A stretch of 28,239 nucleotides of DNA from a virus: positions 1 to 28,239 of the IMG/VR virus record IMGVR_UViG_3300030385_001015; one strand, written 5' to 3'. Shown piece by piece: positions 16,380 to 23,558 of this stretch (position 1 is its first letter; the number at the start of each line of letters is the position of its first letter). The notes beneath the pieces are model-generated. The model saw only the letters and a program-made list of their open reading frames with translations. It made no database searches and was not told the origin of the DNA. Position numbers and translations under genes: made by a program.

Positions 16380-16688
16380 ATGCCAAAGTTACCCAAAGAA
16401 AGACCTCCTCACTACTTAAAGAAGAATCAATCTTGGGGTGGTGATACTTCATTCTATCGAACTACTAAGTGGCGCAAGCTACGAGGATATGTATTAAGAC
16501 AGAATCCGTTATGCGTTCATTGTGAGGATAAAGGTATAGTAACTGAAGCACAAATGGTGGATCACATTAATCCCATAAAAAACGGAGGTTCTGAATTAGA
16601 AATTTCCAATCTTCAAGGGCTTTGCCACAAATGCCATAATAAGAAAACATACTATGAGAATAACCCCCACCATAAGATTCCGAAGTAA
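16380..16688 (+). CDS. HNH endonuclease
   Basis: A 102-residue HNH nuclease. It has a basic N-terminus, the segment FYRTTKWRKLRGYVLRQNPLCVHC, the HNH core MVDHINPIKNGG near 59-70, ISNLQGLCHKCHNKKT near 75-90, and two CxxC pairs (Cys45/48 and Cys82/85) forming a zinc knuckle. This size and arrangement match the HNH proteins of HK97-like phages that work with terminase in end cleavage, although those usually sit next to terS. Here the gene is at the far end of the late operon. A free-standing homing nuclease is the alternative. Confidence 0.88.
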   Translation: MPKLPKERPPHYLKKNQSWGGDTSFYRTTKWRKLRGYVLRQNPLCVHCEDKGIVTEAQMVDHINPIKNGGSELEISNLQGLCHKCHNKKTYYENNPHHKIPK

Positions 16689-17052
16689 TTATGAGAGAGA
16701 AGTCTGTTCACTATTGGATGACCAAGGTGTACCATTTGAGTACGAATCTCTCAATCTCTTTTACGAGGTATCAGAACAGCGCAAATATACTCCCGATGTT
16801 ATACTCCCAAACGGAATTGTTTGTGAGCTAAAAGGTCGGTTTACTTCAGCAGACAGAAAAAAGATGCTGTTAGTTATCAAGCAACATCCTGATAAAGATA
16901 TTAGGATGGTTTTTCAACGACATAAGAATAAGATTTTCAAAGGCTCTCTAACCACATACAGCCAATGGTGTGAGAAGCATAATATTAAATGGGCTGATAA
17001 AACTATACCTATAGAATGGATAAAAGAAAAGACAAAACACCCGAAGAAGTAG
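16654..17052 (+). CDS. T7 endonuclease I-like Holliday junction resolvase
   Basis: A 132-residue PD-(D/E)XK nuclease of the phage endonuclease I family. The pattern is clear: FRSNYEREVCSLLDDQGVPFEYES, then YTPDVILPNGIVCELKGRF with Asp48, Glu58 and Lys60 as the catalytic residues, Glu14 as the upstream ligand, and the conserved SLTTYSQWCEKHNIKW at the end. Spacing of the acidic residues resembles T7 gp3 (Glu20, Asp55, Glu65, Lys67). It removes branches from DNA before packaging. It overlaps the HNH gene by 35 bases; the ATG at 16691 is in another frame and is not its start. Confidence 0.92.
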   Translation: MRITPTIRFRSNYEREVCSLLDDQGVPFEYESLNLFYEVSEQRKYTPDVILPNGIVCELKGRFTSADRKKMLLVIKQHPDKDIRMVFQRHKNKIFKGSLTTYSQWCEKHNIKWADKTIPIEWIKEKTKHPKK

Positions 17053-17153
17053 CAGAAGATGTATTTGGTAGTTGGATAGATGATTTGACAGACCAAGAGC
17101 AACCTGAAACCTGCGGCATTGAAGATGAAGATTGTGAAGCTTGTGGGAGTTGA
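17016..17153 (+). CDS. 45-residue acidic Cys-rich protein
   Basis: A small frame starting MDKRKDKTPEEVAEDVFGSW and ending with TCGIEDEDCEACGS. It overlaps the resolvase gene by 37 bases and ends directly before the convergent terminator. The last 13 residues hold three Cys among acidic residues, suggesting metal binding. The pattern resembles the Cys/acidic end of the PP-loop protein at 17418-18251 (DEDFDECDSGFCGI), whose gene lies convergently 0.3 kb away. Function unknown; it may be a chance frame, but the start, length and position are reasonable. Confidence 0.5.
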   Translation: MDKRKDKTPEEVAEDVFGSWIDDLTDQEQPETCGIEDEDCEACGS

Positions 17154-17186
17154 AAAAAAAAGAGGAGCTAATTAAAGCTCCTTTTT
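17153..17186. terminator. bidirectional terminator between convergent operons
   Basis: AGGAGCT (17163-17169), a six-base loop AATTAA, then AGCTCCT (17176-17182). A run of A precedes and TTTTT follows, so the hairpin has a U tail in both directions. It separates the late operon (stop at 17153) from the end of the leftward operon (stop at 17187). On the minus strand the loop reads TTAATT, as in other terminators of this window. Confidence 0.85.
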
Positions 17187-17405
17187 CTATTTAGTTATAT
17201 TCCACTCGTACTTGAACGGCTTACTTTCTTCTTCTTTAATACACTTCTCCAGGTACACAGTTAAATCCATTGCCTCTTCCTGTGCGTGTTTAAGCCACTC
17301 TAAGCGACTTAAATCGGTTCTCTCCATCGTAGTGCCATATTTAGATTTACCTACTTCAGCTCGCTCTAATATCTTTTCACAGACTTTATCTTCTATCTTA
17401 CTCAT
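17187..17405 (-). CDS. MazG-like / DUF550-like nucleotide hydrolase-related protein
   Basis: A 72-residue protein, last in the leftward operon. The pattern ILERAEVGKSKYGTTMERTDLSRLEWLKHAQEEAMDLTVYLEKCI is a familiar phage motif: KYG..M.R.DLS..EWL.H..EE..D...YLE. The EExxD unit is the metal-binding helix of all-alpha NTP pyrophosphohydrolases (MazG, dUTPase-2 group). It is shorter than a full MazG domain, so it may act as a multimer. It would adjust nucleotide pools or hydrolyse unusual nucleotides. It starts 12 bases after the upstream PP-loop gene. Confidence 0.65.
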   Translation of the reverse strand: MSKIEDKVCEKILERAEVGKSKYGTTMERTDLSRLEWLKHAQEEAMDLTVYLEKCIKEEESKPFKYEWNITK

Positions 17406-17417
17406 AACATATATTTT

Positions 17418-18251
17418 TTAAATTCCACAAAAACCACTATCGCATTCGTCAAAATCTTCATCGAATAAAGTAGTTTGATTTAAACTTTTTTTAATATTCT
17501 TGTAGCTAGTTTCAGTTTTAAATTGTGCTACATCTGTTTCAGCGTTCATAAACCAATCAAATTTATTCTCGTTTGTGTTACTTAAATGCTTTAATAGCAC
17601 AGGATTTCTATGAAAACATCCTACGCAATTATTCATATAAGCAAACCTAACTGGTTTTTCTTTCCAATATTCTTCTATTTTATCCTTAAAGACACTATCC
17701 ATAATTAAAGGAAATGAAGGTACTCTCCAGGCTAACTCTTTCCATTTGTTTCGCCCATTCTTTGAGCCTACAACAAATTTATCATATTGCACTCCATCCC
17801 TTAACCTTTCAATCATTGACTTACTTCTTCGCATTTCATTGGCTCTATAACCTATACGCATATCAACAACTTCATTTATGGTTTTATACCACCATTCTTG
17901 AATCGGTTTTAATTTCATTTCAACCGTGCAAAATCTTTGAGCTTTATTAGGTAAGTAAACCTTATCACCTCTCTTTATTATCTCGTCAAACGATTTACCT
18001 GTAACCCAAGTGATTTCCCTTCCTATATACTGCTCTAAATCAAGCATAGTATATATTATTTCATCCATCTCTAAAGTACCTATAAACTCTTTTCCAATTT
18101 TATCTGATACGATTTGTCTTAATTTTGCATCAGGGAATAAGCAACTTTTATCATCTGTCCTAACTAATGAGAATATATTGTAATCTGCAGGGTAGTTGGC
18201 TGCAATATAACTTGATGTCTTACCACCACTTAAAGAATTAACAGTTTTCAT
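17418..18251 (-). CDS. PP-loop PAPS reductase-like protein
   Basis: A 277-residue protein of the adenine nucleotide alpha-hydrolase superfamily. The PP-loop is SLSGGKTSSYIA near residues 6-17. The segment RFCTVEMKLKPIQEWW near 106-121 corresponds to the CT..LK.P region of the PAPS-reductase family, and FAYMNNCVGCFHRNP (Cys209, Cys212) looks like a metal or Fe-S site. The C-terminus has further Cys (270, 275) in an acidic tail. Family members adenylate substrates for sulfur chemistry, as in PAPS reduction, DndC DNA phosphorothioation and tRNA thiolation; the substrate here cannot be read from sequence. Its start overlaps the stop of the upstream gene as ATGA. No DndA/D/E partners are visible. 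Confidence 0.78.
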   Translation of the reverse strand: MKTVNSLSGGKTSSYIAANYPADYNIFSLVRTDDKSCLFPDAKLRQIVSDKIGKEFIGTLEMDEIIYTMLDLEQYIGREITWVTGKSFDEIIKRGDKVYLPNKAQRFCTVEMKLKPIQEWWYKTINEVVDMRIGYRANEMRRSKSMIERLRDGVQYDKFVVGSKNGRNKWKELAWRVPSFPLIMDSVFKDKIEEYWKEKPVRFAYMNNCVGCFHRNPVLLKHLSNTNENKFDWFMNAETDVAQFKTETSYKNIKKSLNQTTLFDEDFDECDSGFCGI

Positions 18252-18463
18252 CTCGACTTAATTATCTCGTAAAACATCGGATCGAGTTCCTTTATCTTAT
18301 TCTGAATTTCCATCCAAGCTTCCTGTACAAGTTCCTTACTACCTAAATCATTTTTACTACCCGTACTCTCGTTAGACACATTCCGAGCATTCAACTCTAA
18401 CAATCTATCTATCTTAGTTCTGATAGCTTTATTCGTGTAGTACTTAGACTTTTCTTTTACCAT
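18248..18463 (-). CDS. small protein of unknown function
   Basis: A 71-residue, charged, probably helical protein (MVKEKSKYYTNKAIRTKIDRLLELNARN...). The C-terminal half, ELVQEAWMEIQNKIKELDPMFYEIIKS, looks like a single amphipathic helix. It is the first gene after an internal terminator and promoter and is translationally coupled (ATGA) to the PP-loop protein, so a role as its partner is possible. No family recognised. Confidence 0.65.
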   Translation of the reverse strand: MVKEKSKYYTNKAIRTKIDRLLELNARNVSNESTGSKNDLGSKELVQEAWMEIQNKIKELDPMFYEIIKSR

Positions 18464-18490
18464 CTCTCAATTAGTTTAGTTAATATATAC

Positions 18491-18498
18491 CAAATATA
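18491..18498 (-). promoter_or_regulatory. internal leftward promoter (-7 box)
   Basis: The minus strand reads TATATTTG here, a full match to TAnnTTTG, about 30 bases before the ATG at 18463. It lies just downstream of a terminator, so the last three genes of the leftward block form their own unit. The -33 box is T-rich but not TTTG. Confidence 0.55.
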
Positions 18499-18513
18499 CA
18501 AAATATATCCTAT

Positions 18514-18548
18514 AAAAAAAGAGCGACCCTAAATTAATAGAATCGCTC
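18514..18548 (-). terminator. rho-independent terminator within the leftward block
   Basis: On the minus strand, GAGCGATTCTA, loop TTAATT, TAGGGTCGCTC gives an 11-bp stem with two G-U pairs, followed by seven U residues (18520-18514). It ends transcription of the genes to the right (18595 onward). Confidence 0.85.
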
Positions 18549-18594
18549 CCCTCCGTTACTAACCTAAAACTTAATGAGAAACACTTATTATACC

Positions 18595-19026
18595 TCAAAT
18601 ATAAAACAATTTTCCCTTATCGTAATCAACAAAAGTGACATACTTATACACAAATCTCTTTTTACCAAATTCAGTAGATTCAGGCATCGTTCTCCATTGC
18701 CATTTATCTACCTTTAACTTATTCAAATTGAACACTAGAGCTTTATTATCGCTGAAGAAATTGAAGTAAAGACCCTGTGCGCTTTTTTCATTCTTAGTCC
18801 TTCTCAGGATTCGCTCATACTTGTGCATCTCCAGGAGTAATCCTTCAGGATATTTATCCATCGCTTCATCTAAAGTGAAGTTTCGTTGCTTCATCTCGCA
18901 ATAGAACTTCCTATCATCCCACTCGTAAGTGAAATCCCAAAAAGCCGTTTCGCTTTTAGTCGGTTTGCAATCAACATTATATTTCGATGCGAATCTATTT
19001 AATAAATCAAGTTCTTTTTTATTCAT
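18595..19026 (-). CDS. possible PD-(D/E)XK nuclease-like protein
   Basis: A 143-residue protein. Residues 27-50, ETAFWDFTYEWDDRKFYCEMKQRNF, show Glu/Asp residues followed by a strand ending EMK, which resembles the (D/E)-x-K centre of restriction-type nucleases; the next helix (GLLLEMHKYERILRRTK) is basic, as often seen. The rest is strand-rich with many aromatic residues. It is the last gene before the internal terminator. The nuclease idea is inference from a short motif; otherwise unknown. Confidence 0.5.
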   Translation of the reverse strand: MNKKELDLLNRFASKYNVDCKPTKSETAFWDFTYEWDDRKFYCEMKQRNFTLDEAMDKYPEGLLLEMHKYERILRRTKNEKSAQGLYFNFFSDNKALVFNLNKLKVDKWQWRTMPESTEFGKKRFVYKYVTFVDYDKGKLFYI

Positions 19027-19028
19027 CC

Positions 19029-19232
19029 TTATTCAATTTTTTGTAAATCTTCTATAAAATTCTGAATCGATAACAGCGTATTAATATGATCCTCTAATTC
19101 TTCTGAACCATCTAAACTATGAATAACCCATTCCAACTTGCAATACATTATTTCGGTTACCTTCCATCCTTCAAAATTATCAGAAGCCCATTCCGATTCT
19201 TTAGATTTAATTATGTCTTTAAACTTAGTCAT
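19029..19232 (-). CDS. small protein of unknown function
   Basis: A 67-residue acidic protein, MTKFKDIIKSKESEWASDNFEGWKVTEIM..., probably helical, with a C-terminal helix LEDHINTLLSIQNFIEDLQKIE. It overlaps the upstream gene by eight bases and precedes the next by two, so it is co-translated with them. No family recognised. Confidence 0.6.
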   Translation of the reverse strand: MTKFKDIIKSKESEWASDNFEGWKVTEIMYCKLEWVIHSLDGSEELEDHINTLLSIQNFIEDLQKIE

Positions 19233-19569
19233 CCTTATTCAATTTAGTTAATATATTCAACTCGTTCTTTAACTCTATAACAGCATTCGCCATCTCTAAC
19301 TCATTCGCATTAGCTAATACCTTCTCACGCTTATATTGAAGCATCATAAAGTAAACCCAAGTAAAAGCTTGGCTACTCTCCTCAAACACCTCTAATCGCT
19401 TCTTCATCTTCTCAGCTTGTGGATGGTTAGAGTAACTTACATATTGGTCACGCATCCTCGCTAACTCGAACTGATGCTCTAAGAATTTATCCATACTACC
19501 CATCTCGTCTAAATTCGGGTCGGCTTCTCTTAATAAGTTAATCGCTTTTATTGTGATTTCATCAGGCAT
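19225..19569 (-). CDS. helical protein of unknown function
   Basis: A 114-residue protein predicted to be almost entirely helical: LREADPNLDEMGSMDKFLEHQFELARMRDQY, then KKRLEVFEESSQAFTWVYFMMLQYKREKVL and ELEMANAVIELKNELNILTKL, the last with coiled-coil character. It lies eight bases after the methyltransferase gene. No catalytic motif is seen. It may be a structural or regulatory partner of neighbouring proteins. Confidence 0.6.
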   Translation of the reverse strand: MPDEITIKAINLLREADPNLDEMGSMDKFLEHQFELARMRDQYVSYSNHPQAEKMKKRLEVFEESSQAFTWVYFMMLQYKREKVLANANELEMANAVIELKNELNILTKLNKDD

Positions 19570-19577
19570 AATATAAT

Positions 19578-20804
19578 CTATTTTAGGTAAATTTTCTTTA
19601 ATAACTCTACCATTACATTAACCGTAATCGAGTTACCTGCTTGCTTGTAAAGTTGGCTGTTCGAATTAGTCATCTCAGCCTTATGAAATTCTTCATCTGT
19701 AAATCCTTGAAGCCTCCAACACTCTAAAGGAGTTAACCTCCTTATTCGTTTGTTTAACACAAATTGGTCGGTATTACCTCCATTACCTGTAGATGTATGA
19801 ATAGTATTAGCTTCACTCTTTAAATGCCTACTTGACACTTTCCCATCTGAATCTCTCGTATAACCTATTATAGTAGGAAGCTCCACAGCCTGAGTATTAG
19901 CTGAGTCTAAACAGTAAACAGTTCCATCCGATTTACTTAGGTGACCTGTTCCACCTGCGTTTTTATCCTTCTTTATAGAAGGTCTATCTGCACTTCTTCG
20001 TTGTAGATTGTGAACAGTTATAGTATTATCGGTTGGGCAAAGAGCAGCGTTAGCCCTAAGACAATTAGCTATATCATCACCATCTTTTGGTTGCCATTGG
20101 AATCCAGTACCTTTATCTATATGTCTATCTTTGTGCGCTAAGAATCCATTTATCATCTTATCGCTAAGATAATACTTCTCATCAACGCTATCTTCAAGAA
20201 TATCTTTAAGCTTTAATTTAAGAGGAAATTCTTTCGGAAAATTAAACACCCGAGAATGCTTGAATCCTACAATAAATATACGCTCACGATTTTGAGGTAT
20301 ACCAAAATTCTTAGTATTAAGAACTTTATAATGAATGTGATAACCCAATCCATTATCAATAGAGTCTAAACCCATTTGATTATTAACCGTTCCACCTCCA
20401 TTACTTAATACATCTATAATCGTTTGAAAAGTACGACCATTATCGTGTGACATCAATCCACGAACATTTTCTAATATAAAGCAATTCGGTTGATTCTCTT
20501 TAATGAACTCAGCTACATTATAGAAAAGCGTTCCTCTTGTATCATCGAATCCTCTACGACTACCTGCCATAGAAAAAGTTTGACAAGGGAAACCTGCTAC
20601 ATATAAATCGAGCTGTGGTACTTCTGAATGGTTACGAGTAGTAATGTCTTCGTAGAATGTTACAGGTGAGTGTAAAGCTTCATAACTCTTACGAGCATAT
20701 TTATCTATTTCACAAGCGAACACCTCTTCTATAGGAATCCCTAATCGTTTCAAAGCAGTTTCGGGTGATCCGATTCCACTAAAATCTGTTCCAATTTTTA
20801 ACAT
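19578..20804 (-). CDS. DNA (cytosine-5) methyltransferase
   Basis: A 408-residue C5 cytosine methyltransferase with all main motifs: I DFSGIGS (8-14), IV GFPCQTFS with catalytic Cys74, VI ENV (112-114), VIII QNRERIFIVG (171-180), a target-recognition region of about 170 residues, IX RRLTPLECWRLQGF (355-368), and X KQAGNSITVNV (387-397). It transfers a methyl group from S-adenosylmethionine to cytosine. No cognate restriction enzyme is seen next to it, so it probably protects phage DNA from host restriction. The recognition sequence cannot be deduced. It lies downstream of the helicase with a 54-base gap. Confidence 0.95.
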   Translation of the reverse strand: MLKIGTDFSGIGSPETALKRLGIPIEEVFACEIDKYARKSYEALHSPVTFYEDITTRNHSEVPQLDLYVAGFPCQTFSMAGSRRGFDDTRGTLFYNVAEFIKENQPNCFILENVRGLMSHDNGRTFQTIIDVLSNGGGTVNNQMGLDSIDNGLGYHIHYKVLNTKNFGIPQNRERIFIVGFKHSRVFNFPKEFPLKLKLKDILEDSVDEKYYLSDKMINGFLAHKDRHIDKGTGFQWQPKDGDDIANCLRANAALCPTDNTITVHNLQRRSADRPSIKKDKNAGGTGHLSKSDGTVYCLDSANTQAVELPTIIGYTRDSDGKVSSRHLKSEANTIHTSTGNGGNTDQFVLNKRIRRLTPLECWRLQGFTDEEFHKAEMTNSNSQLYKQAGNSITVNVMVELLKKIYLK

Positions 20805-20858
20805 CTCAATAATAGGTTTTAGTTAATAACAATCCGAATGTAGTAAATTTAACCCGAA

Positions 20859-21800
20859 CTACCAAGGGCAATTCGGGTCATCAACTATTTTCTTATCTAT
20901 CATTTCTATTGGGTCAACTAAACTACCGTTCTCATTTAGGTACTGAAATCTCCTCTTTTGATACGAGTAGAACAAACAAATAGGAGTAGTTTCAGGAGTC
21001 GGTACACCTACCAATTTTTGGAACTTTACCTTCTGTAGATGTATCTCAGTAACATTCCACTTGTCACTCTGAGGATTCCTGTGAAACACAATAAAGTTAT
21101 CAGCTCTATTCCCAAACATAGCACCATATTCTACATCGCTCATATTCGGAGCAGGTCGAGTGCCATCTTCATTTCTTCTTCTATTGGCTGCTGTACCTGG
21201 ATGAACCACAAGGTAGAAAGCTAACTTATTCCGCTTGATAAACCTTCTAATATCGCTCAAGGCATCGTAGTAGTAATCGTACTTAGATTGCTTGTCAGCA
21301 GAACGCAAATCGTTAAGAGGGTCGATAGAACATCCATCTATCTCAGCTACTTGCATATAATCCTCGAAAGCATCTAACACTTCATTAACTGTTGGAGTCT
21401 CATCGAATGTAAGCACCGTAAAGTGGTCGTAAGCCCATTGGATAGCTCTAAGGTATTCATCCTGATTAACTCTACTAGAGAAATCTTTGTCGGCTGTATT
21501 GCCACAATACATCTCAGCAATGTCTATCATCAGATCACCCACAGGTTCGTTCTCAGGACAGTACATTAACCATTTCCAATTGTACAGCTTCGCTGCCATT
21601 ATCATTAGAAATAATTGAGATGTGGTTTTACCAATATTAGCAAATCCAGTCATTATTGTAAGCTCACCTTTACGGAAGGTATAGTGAGGGTCTAAAGGCT
21701 TTATTCCTGTAGTTAATCCTTTGGTATATCCTTTTGTATAAATCTTCTTACAATAGTCCGTAACCTCTTGATTAGAGGTAACTCTATAGCCCGAAGCCAT
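20859..21800 (-). CDS. DnaB/RecA-like replicative helicase ATPase
   Basis: A 313-residue RecA-fold ATPase. It starts with a helical piece, then GLTTGIKPLDPHYTFRKGELTIMTG, Walker A GFANIGKTT (52-60), the CPENEP segment (81-86) and the Walker B-like EIDGCSIDPLNDL (153-165). A later VVHPGT (198-203) and GNRADNF (230-236) match sensor and loop elements of DnaB-type C-terminal domains. There is no DnaB N-terminal domain, so the protein is a compact phage helicase or a RepA-like relative. Its ATG overlaps the stop of the upstream initiator gene (TAATG), indicating coupling. Confidence 0.85.
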   Translation of the reverse strand: MASGYRVTSNQEVTDYCKKIYTKGYTKGLTTGIKPLDPHYTFRKGELTIMTGFANIGKTTSQLFLMIMAAKLYNWKWLMYCPENEPVGDLMIDIAEMYCGNTADKDFSSRVNQDEYLRAIQWAYDHFTVLTFDETPTVNEVLDAFEDYMQVAEIDGCSIDPLNDLRSADKQSKYDYYYDALSDIRRFIKRNKLAFYLVVHPGTAANRRRNEDGTRPAPNMSDVEYGAMFGNRADNFIVFHRNPQSDKWNVTEIHLQKVKFQKLVGVPTPETTPICLFYSYQKRRFQYLNENGSLVDPIEMIDKKIVDDPNCPW

Positions 21801-22450
21801 TATGATTTCATCTGCTTGAGTTGGCTACCTAAGTAATCCGAACTTGGTTGTGCTTGTGTGTTTCTTCCAATCCAATTAGTAGCAGCTAATCTCCAATTCT
21901 TCATAGGGGATGTACCTACCTTCCATCCTTTAGAGCCATAGAAATTGTAGAACTTCTCACCCTCTCTCTTAGTGCTACCCTTTTCAATAAAGAAGGCTAC
22001 TGCTTCCTTAATGGATTGTGGTGTTGCCTTATTAGTCGGTGACTTATCTGTTGACTTAGTAGTGTCAGATTCAATAGATAGCTGTACTTCTTTATCCTCC
22101 CAAACTATATCGTTTTTTAATAGAATCTCTAATATAGACTTGTGTACCCTATTCTTATCGTTAAGTTTCGTTCCGTACTGAAATAAGATGAATCCTGTTA
22201 GATACCATCTACCATTACTCAATACTAATACTCTATGTTTATCTTTGTTTACATCGGATAAGAACTGATCCGTGTCAATCTTTACTCCTACAAGAAGTTC
22301 GAACATCCTCTTGTTAGGTTTGAATATACCTGCGTGACAGCAATTGTCACAGATGTAATTCCAGAATAATTTATGTGGGTTAGTCAGGTCAAGAAACCAA
22401 TCTTCATTCCACTTCGTAGTGTCGGTGAATCTTTTAGCCATCGTTATCAA
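21800..22450 (-). CDS. replication initiator / DnaD-like protein
   Basis: A 216-residue protein. The N-terminus KRFTDTTKWNEDWFLDLTNPHKLFWNYICDNCCHAGIF is typical of Bacteroidota phage replication proteins with a winged-helix-like domain. A low-complexity linker (STDKSPTNKATPQ) follows. The C-terminal EKFYNFYGSKGWKVGTSPMKNWRLAATNWIGRN is the conserved module shared with DnaD-like and helicase-loader-like phage proteins. It lies directly upstream of the helicase, which it probably loads. A second start, ATG at 22441 (MAKRF), is about equally good. Confidence 0.75.
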   Translation of the reverse strand: MITMAKRFTDTTKWNEDWFLDLTNPHKLFWNYICDNCCHAGIFKPNKRMFELLVGVKIDTDQFLSDVNKDKHRVLVLSNGRWYLTGFILFQYGTKLNDKNRVHKSILEILLKNDIVWEDKEVQLSIESDTTKSTDKSPTNKATPQSIKEAVAFFIEKGSTKREGEKFYNFYGSKGWKVGTSPMKNWRLAATNWIGRNTQAQPSSDYLGSQLKQMKS

Positions 22451-22527
22451 ATCGTTTTAGGTTAGGTAGTAGTGGTGGTATAAAAGGGGCTATAAGAGAA
22501 TATTCCCTTACAACCCCTTTATATATC

Positions 22528-22917
22528 TTAGAACGGTAAGTCGCTTGCTTTACTGAATCCGTTTGATTCGGCAGCCGCAGGTTCTTTACCACTCTCATCA
22601 GTAGAAGTAAATATCTTCCAAGCTTGAAGGTCGGTATAGTACCTTTCGTTAAACTCTCTCGACTCAGCATTAAAGCTAACATCTACAGATTGACCAACTT
22701 TGTTAAACTTTAGAAAGTTATCCACCTTCTCTTCTCCGAACACGGTGAAAGCTACATCTTTCGAATACTCTCCTCCAGTTTCAATTACGAAGGTTAACTT
22801 CTTCCAAGCGTTACCTGAACTCTTAGCTGTTCCTTCTTGTACTTCTGAAACAACCTTAATTGTTCCTTTCATCTCTAAATTTCCCATAACTCTTTTAGTT
22901 TGGTTTTTGGATTTCAT
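22528..22917 (-). CDS. single-stranded DNA-binding protein, DUF3127-like
   Basis: A 129-residue protein. The central part, MKGTIKVVSEVQEGTAKSSGNAWKKLTFVIETGGEYSKDVAFTVFG, and VDVSFNAESREFNERYYTDLQAWKI fit the OB-fold DUF3127 family of Bacteroidota. After a flexible segment the protein ends in SKASDLPF, very like the acidic DIPF tip by which bacterial SSBs recruit partners. It should coat single strands during phage replication and recombination. An internal ATG at 22887 (MGNLEMKG) avoids overlap with the upstream gene and may be the real start. Confidence 0.85.
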   Translation of the reverse strand: MKSKNQTKRVMGNLEMKGTIKVVSEVQEGTAKSSGNAWKKLTFVIETGGEYSKDVAFTVFGEEKVDNFLKFNKVGQSVDVSFNAESREFNERYYTDLQAWKIFTSTDESGKEPAAAESNGFSKASDLPF

Positions 22918-23146
22918 AATCTCGGACTGTTTTTATTAGGAAGTCCGCTAACTCCTCACTTAATAACATCTCTTCTACGAGGGCTTCACTTAATATCTCT
23001 CCATCTGTACTAACATTCGCCCTTGTAACATACTCATCATCCTTATTAAACTCACAGGAGATGATTAAATACTCATCACAGTTTTCTACGATTTCCTCCG
23101 TAGCTACATCAATTCTATCTATTTTCATATTGCTTGAATAAATCAA
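22895..23146 (-). CDS. small acidic protein of unknown function
   Basis: An 83-residue, strongly acidic protein (IDRIDVATEEIVENCDEYLIISCEFNKDDEYVTRANVSTDGEILSEALVEEMLLSEELADFLIKTVRDYEIQ). The first half is strand-like and the second helical. The Met at 23128 (MKIDRID) is a more likely start than 23146, reducing overlap with the upstream gene. It lies between the DnaA-domain gene and SSB. No family recognised; a DNA-mimic or replication accessory could be proposed only from its charge. Confidence 0.55.
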   Translation of the reverse strand: MIYSSNMKIDRIDVATEEIVENCDEYLIISCEFNKDDEYVTRANVSTDGEILSEALVEEMLLSEELADFLIKTVRDYEIQKPN

Positions 23147-23558
23147 TCATCGCTTCTGTCTTAGCATCAATCGATAATTTGGTTGTGATTATTGTTTGGA
23201 TTTCAGTAAATAGAGTCTTGGTAATCCCTTCTAATTCATTCTTATCCTTACGAACAACTAATCTCCTCTTTAATATAGCAAAATCAGATTCGCTGTAGGT
23301 TAAATCTTCAAAGGTATCTCTGGAATGAATAACAGAAGAATGGTCACACTCTGTTAACTGAGCTATCTTAGGAAGGGATAGATTCTTGTGTAGATAGGTA
23401 AGGTAGTATTTAGCTGAATGTCGAGCATAAACTAATCGTCTTGCTCTGTCCTTACTAAATATCATTGATGGATCAACCATCCAATAATCGCAAGAAAACT
23501 CAACAGCATCTCGTAGTGCTAACTTTTCTTTGTCTGTTATTGTTGAAGTATCTCTCAT
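23115..23558 (-). CDS. stand-alone DnaA domain IV-like DNA-binding protein
   Basis: A 147-residue protein whose residues 38-85 read like the DNA-binding domain of DnaA: RARRLVYARHSAKYYLTYLHKNLSLPKIAQLTECDHSSVIHSRDTFED. This contains the DnaA signature helix-turn-helix with DHSSVIHS. The AAA+ domain is absent. It may bind DnaA-box-like sites at the phage origin or at host oriC. It is coupled to the upstream exonuclease by an ATGA overlap. The C-terminal third is helical without recognised motif. Confidence 0.85.
   Translation of the reverse strand: MRDTSTITDKEKLALRDAVEFSCDYWMVDPSMIFSKDRARRLVYARHSAKYYLTYLHKNLSLPKIAQLTECDHSSVIHSRDTFEDLTYSESDFAILKRRLVVRKDKNELEGITKTLFTEIQTIITTKLSIDAKTEAMIDLFKQYENR

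Noticed and set aside
17418-18251. DNA phosphorothioation (Dnd) system
   Set aside because: Only a PP-loop protein is present; no DndA, DndB, DndD or DndE-like genes were found, so the system call is not supported.
22434-22682. An 82-codon minus-strand frame overlapping SSB and the initiator
   Set aside because: Overlaps two well-supported genes in another frame; low-quality composition.
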